DNA of 25,497 nt from Bacteroidales bacterium UBA3388 (GTDB taxonomy: Bacteria; Bacteroidota; Bacteroidia; Bacteroidales; P3), in contig DEPQ01000078.1 of the NCBI GenBank assembly GCA_002358855.1, forward strand, positions 1-25,497, written 5' to 3'. The notes under the pieces were generated by a model. That model was not told the DNA's origin. It saw only the letters and a list, made by a program, of their open reading frames with translations, and did not search any database. Position 1 is the first letter of the stretch, and every line of letters begins with the position of its first letter. Position numbers and translations under genes: made by a program. This document shows positions 22,749-25,497 of the stretch, in pieces.

Positions 22749-22762
22749 TTACTTCTCTCCTT
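22726..22762. terminator. Terminator overlapping the radA stop
   Basis: A perfect 12-bp stem (22726-22737 with 22751-22762, AAGGAGAGAAGT/ACTTCTCTCCTT) has a 13-base loop that holds the radA TAA. T-rich sequence follows on the +. It lies between converging genes and may serve both strands. Confidence 0.8.
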
Positions 22763-22779
22763 CTTATTTTTAATTTACA

Positions 22780-23280
22780 CTAAAACGGTAAATCGTCAGC
22801 TTGCGAATCAAATGGATTGCTATTATCCATAGGCATTGCATTGTTATTTGGAGTTGGATATACAGGTGGAGGAGTAGGTTGTGCCATTTGTTGTTGAGGA
22901 TAGGCAGGTTGTGCAGGTTGAGGTTGATAAACAGGTTGCTGCATTGGTTGATTATAAACTGGTTGTTGAGGATATGGTTGTGCCATTGGCTGTTGTGGAT
23001 AAGCAGGTTGAGCAACAAACGCCTCAACTCTAAAACAACGTAAATCTGTAAACCAACGTCCTTCCCATTCTCTTGATTCGGCAGAGAATTGAACTCTTAA
23101 AACGCTTCCTATTGCGAAAGATTTAATCATATCAATTCTATCTCCAAATAATGTAAAGGCTATTTTCTTTGGATATTGTTCTTCTGTTTCAATAACAAAA
23201 CCACCTCTTCTCCAAGCACCTCTTTCTGTTTGTCCCGATTGTTCGGGTAAAATTGCAATTAACTTTCCTATTGCTTCCAT
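22780..23280 (-). CDS. DUF3127 protein with SSB-like acidic C-terminal tail
   Basis: A 166-residue protein. Residues 1-90 are a DUF3127 domain (MEAIGKLIAILPEQSGQTE, GAWRRGGFVIETEEQYPKKI, then WEGRWFTDLRCFRVE), a five-strand OB-fold-like pattern seen across Bacteroidetes. Residues 92-140 are a flexible Pro/Gln/Tyr-rich linker built from repeats such as AQPAYPQQ. The protein ends FDSQADDLPF, which looks like the acidic tip of single-stranded DNA-binding proteins (DDLPF/DDIPF) that recruits repair and replication partners. I infer a DNA-binding accessory protein. It follows the S9 peptidase gene by 20 bases on the same strand. Confidence 0.85.
   Translation of the reverse strand: MEAIGKLIAILPEQSGQTERGAWRRGGFVIETEEQYPKKIAFTLFGDRIDMIKSFAIGSVLRVQFSAESREWEGRWFTDLRCFRVEAFVAQPAYPQQPMAQPYPQQPVYNQPMQQPVYQPQPAQPAYPQQQMAQPTPPPVYPTPNNNAMPMDNSNPFDSQADDLPF
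22860..23007 (-). repeat. Degenerate Pro/Gln-encoding repeat
   Basis: The linker of the DUF3127 protein is encoded by imperfect repeats; the block encoding AQPAYPQQ-x-MAQP occurs twice, near 22880-22920 and 22980-23010. Such repeats are prone to slippage and length change between strains. Confidence 0.6.
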
Positions 23281-23300
23281 ATATTTATTTTTTATTTATT

Positions 23301-25400
23301 TTATTCTTTAACTTTTAACCATTTATCTAACCAATCAAAGAAATTTCTTTGCCAAAGGATTCCGTTTTGTGGTTTTAAAACCCAGTGAGTCTCATCAGGG
23401 AAATAAAGATAACGTGCAGGAATATCTCTAATTACAGCAGCGTTGTAAGCAGCCATACCTTGTGAGGCAACAATTCTAAAATCAAATTCAGAATGTATTA
23501 CCATTAAAGGAGTATCCCATTTATCTACAAATAGGTGAGGAGAGTTTGCGTATGATTTTTGAGCAGTTTTATTATTTTTATCCCAATATGCTCCACCTAA
23601 ATCCCAATTTACAAACCACATTTCTTCGGTTTCAAGATATTGTTGCTCTAAATTAAACATACCGTTGTGAGCAATGAAACATTTAAATCTCTTATTGTGA
23701 TTACCAGCAAGCCAATAAACAGAGAAACCTCCAAAACTTGCTCCAACAGCACCAAGATGTTCTTTGTCAACGTAAGGTTCTTTTGAAAGTTCATCAATAG
23801 CTGTTAGATAATCTCTCATACATTGTCCACCATAATCGCCACTTATTTGCTCATTCCATTCTTGTCCAAAACCAGGAAGACCTCTTCTGTTAGGAGCAAC
23901 AACGATATATCCGTGAGAAGCCATAATTTGGAAATTCCAACGATAAGACCAGAATTGAGAAACAGTAGATTGAGGACCACCTTCACAATAAAGAAGCGTT
24001 GGATATTTTTTTGTAGAATCAAAATCAGGAGGATAAATCACCCAAGTGTGTAAATCTTTTCCGTCAGTGGCTTTTAACCAACGTTCTTCTACTTTTCCCC
24101 ATTTTACCTCAGCCATTAACTCATCGTTTACGGTAGAAAGTTTTGTTTCTTTTTGAGTTTTTTCATCAATACTCCAAATTTCATTAGGGTGAGACATACT
24201 CATTTTTTCTCCAATCAAAGTTCCGTTATTAGCAAGCGAAACAGAAGTGTAGTCATGTACGCCAGAGGTTATTTGTTTTATAGCTTTGTCTTCAAGATTT
24301 ATTTTATAAATATTATCAACTGCATAATGATCAGAAACAAAGTAAATCCATTTTCCATCTTCTGAGAAAGTTAATCCACCAACATTTTGATCAAAATCAG
24401 CGGTGTAATATTCTGCTTTCTTTGTTTCAAAGTTATAAACCATTAATCTTATCTTGTCAGCTTCATAACCGTCTCTTTCCATACTTTCCCAAGCAAGGAG
24501 TTTTCCATTAGGAGAGAAAACAGGATTTTGATCATAACCCATCATTCCTTCAGAAAGGTTTTCGGTAGTTTGTTTCTCTATATTATATAAGTAAATGTCA
24601 GAATTAGTAGAAAAAGCATACTCTTTACCAACTTTCTTTCTGCAAGTATAAACAATAGACTTGCTATCTGGCGACCAAGTTATTTGTTCCATTCCTCCCC
24701 AAGGACGCATAGGAGATTCGTATTCTGTGCCTTCAAGTAAGTTTTTGCCCTCTAAAACTTTTCCGTCTTTATAATCTGCAACAAAAGGTTGAGGAATTGC
24801 ATCTACCCAATTGTCCCAATGTCTATAAGCTAAATCATCGTTTACTCTACCTGTTGTTTTGTCTAATCCTTCTTTTAAATAAGCATATTTATCTTGCTTT
24901 GGAATAGCTCTTACATAAACAACCTTTGTTCCATCAGGAGAATAAGAAAAACCTTCTAAATCACCTTCTGTGAAATTAGAAATTTGAGTTCTATTACTAC
25001 CGTCTGGATTCATTTCATAAATGTTTACGCCGTTTTCATCTGCGTAAATGAAACCGATTTTATCGCCTTTTGGATTCCAAATAGCGTTCCATTCACTTGA
25101 AGCAGTAGTTGTAAGACGCTTAACGTTCTTTCCGTCAATGTCCATTACATAAATTTCAGCATTTCCTTTGTTTTTTTCAATGCTGTAATAAGTTAAAGTA
25201 TATAGAATCTTGGTTTTATCTGGCGAAAGAGAAACTTCTCCAATTCTTCCAAAGCTCCAAAGAACCTCAGGAGAAAGTTTGCCATCTTTTACCTCTATAT
25301 TTGGTTTGTCTATCACATCAGCATCAGCCGAAGTATGCTTTTTGCAACCCGAAACAATGAATAAGGCTGCCAAAGAAAGAATAATTAACTTGTTTTTCAT
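23301..25400 (-). CDS. dpp5: S9 family peptidase lipoprotein, DPP5-like
   Basis: A 699-residue protein with a lipoprotein signal (IILSLAALFIVSGC, Cys19). Residues 45-430 are a beta-propeller with TolB-like blades (LSPDKTKILYTL, YSPDGTKVVYVR, WSPDSKSIVYT, FSEDGKWIYFVSD). Residues 440-699 are an alpha/beta hydrolase with GGPQ, S555 in GASFGGFS, D640 in HSEFDFRI and H672 in DETHWVL. The NRRGLPGFGQEWNEQISGDYGG block closely resembles Porphyromonas DPP5, which removes dipeptides in the periplasm for peptide nutrition. The lipid anchor suggests the outer membrane or inner-membrane periplasmic face. It is the first gene of a pair with the DUF3127 gene. Confidence 0.88.
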   Translation of the reverse strand: MKNKLIILSLAALFIVSGCKKHTSADADVIDKPNIEVKDGKLSPEVLWSFGRIGEVSLSPDKTKILYTLTYYSIEKNKGNAEIYVMDIDGKNVKRLTTTASSEWNAIWNPKGDKIGFIYADENGVNIYEMNPDGSNRTQISNFTEGDLEGFSYSPDGTKVVYVRAIPKQDKYAYLKEGLDKTTGRVNDDLAYRHWDNWVDAIPQPFVADYKDGKVLEGKNLLEGTEYESPMRPWGGMEQITWSPDSKSIVYTCRKKVGKEYAFSTNSDIYLYNIEKQTTENLSEGMMGYDQNPVFSPNGKLLAWESMERDGYEADKIRLMVYNFETKKAEYYTADFDQNVGGLTFSEDGKWIYFVSDHYAVDNIYKINLEDKAIKQITSGVHDYTSVSLANNGTLIGEKMSMSHPNEIWSIDEKTQKETKLSTVNDELMAEVKWGKVEERWLKATDGKDLHTWVIYPPDFDSTKKYPTLLYCEGGPQSTVSQFWSYRWNFQIMASHGYIVVAPNRRGLPGFGQEWNEQISGDYGGQCMRDYLTAIDELSKEPYVDKEHLGAVGASFGGFSVYWLAGNHNKRFKCFIAHNGMFNLEQQYLETEEMWFVNWDLGGAYWDKNNKTAQKSYANSPHLFVDKWDTPLMVIHSEFDFRIVASQGMAAYNAAVIRDIPARYLYFPDETHWVLKPQNGILWQRNFFDWLDKWLKVKE

Positions 25401-25417
25401 CTCTAAAATATTTTTTT

Positions 25418-25449
25418 ATTGAATCGGCAAAATTACAAAATTATATTTG
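25418..25449 (+). promoter_or_regulatory. Possible outward-facing promoter at the right edge
   Basis: ATTG at 25418-25421, 20 bases, then TATATTTG at 25442-25449. The arrangement is that of the porW promoter apart from A for the first T. It would drive a gene outside the window, divergent from the S9 peptidase gene. Confidence 0.45.
25428..25435 (-). promoter_or_regulatory. Possible -7 element of the S9 peptidase gene
   Basis: The minus strand reads TAATTTTG here, and again at 25443-25436. Each fits TAnnTTTG, 28 and 36 bases before the ATG at 25400. No clear TTTG lies 19-21 bases upstream of either. Confidence 0.45.
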
Positions 25450-25497
25450 ATAGTAAAAATACTTCTTTATTTCTTTTGAAAGGAAAGAACTATCTAA

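Noticed and set aside
22801..23043. Plus-strand Trp/Arg-rich ORF opposite the DUF3127 linker
   Set aside because: It is the antisense reading of the Pro/Gln repeats, not a gene.

Overview
The window is about 25.5 kb of AT-rich bacterial DNA. It almost certainly comes from an anaerobic member of the Bacteroidetes, most likely Bacteroidales. The reasons are: Bacteroidetes-type promoters (TTTG, 19-20 bases, TAnnTTTG); a PorW/SprE-type TPR lipoprotein of the type IX secretion system; many lipoproteins; a DUF3127 protein; a DPP5-like S9 peptidase; and HydF, which implies an [FeFe] hydrogenase and anaerobic life. I saw no rRNA, tRNA, CRISPR array, insertion sequence or phage gene. No gene-free stretch exceeds 300 bases.

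Positions 1-7533 hold an accessory operon on the + strand that enters from the left edge. Its genes overlap or are separated by 32 bases or fewer. In order they are: the last blade of a WD40 protein (cut by the window); a CASTOR/POLLUX-like channel with two RCK/TrkA-N-like domains and a ryanodine-receptor (RyR)-like tail; an ECF sigma factor; a fusion of an anti-sigma-like helical N-terminus, a C39-like cysteine protease and a RyR domain; an M48 metalloprotease with a zinc ribbon; an 85-residue unknown; a membrane protein with a second zinc ribbon; a stand-alone RyR protein; and a TIR-3TM-seven-blade WD40 receptor. A strong bidirectional terminator closes it. I infer that this is a signalling or defence system with a sensor, a TIR enzyme, RyR readers, a channel, two proteases and a dedicated sigma factor. 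It is the most interesting part of the window. Its function is not shown by the sequence.

Positions 7620-16103 start with a minus-strand DUF1015 protein. A divergent promoter region with a perfect 10-bp inverted repeat separates it from a + strand run of seven genes: porW/sprE-like TPR lipoprotein, AtpI-like membrane protein, lipocalin-like lipoprotein, YqaA/VTT membrane protein, a coiled-coil exported protein, an MTA/SAH-deaminase-type amidohydrolase, and an exported SUMF1-fold protein without the catalytic cysteines.

Positions 16117-18785 are minus strand: a DUF4190-type/DUF2752 membrane pair and htpG with its terminator. Positions 18912-22748 are + strand: hydF, then a separate promoter driving a DUF4810 lipoprotein, a GNA1162/DUF799 lipoprotein and radA. 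The right end is a minus-strand pair: a DPP5-like S9 peptidase lipoprotein and a DUF3127 protein with an SSB-like acidic tail. A possible promoter points out of the right edge.
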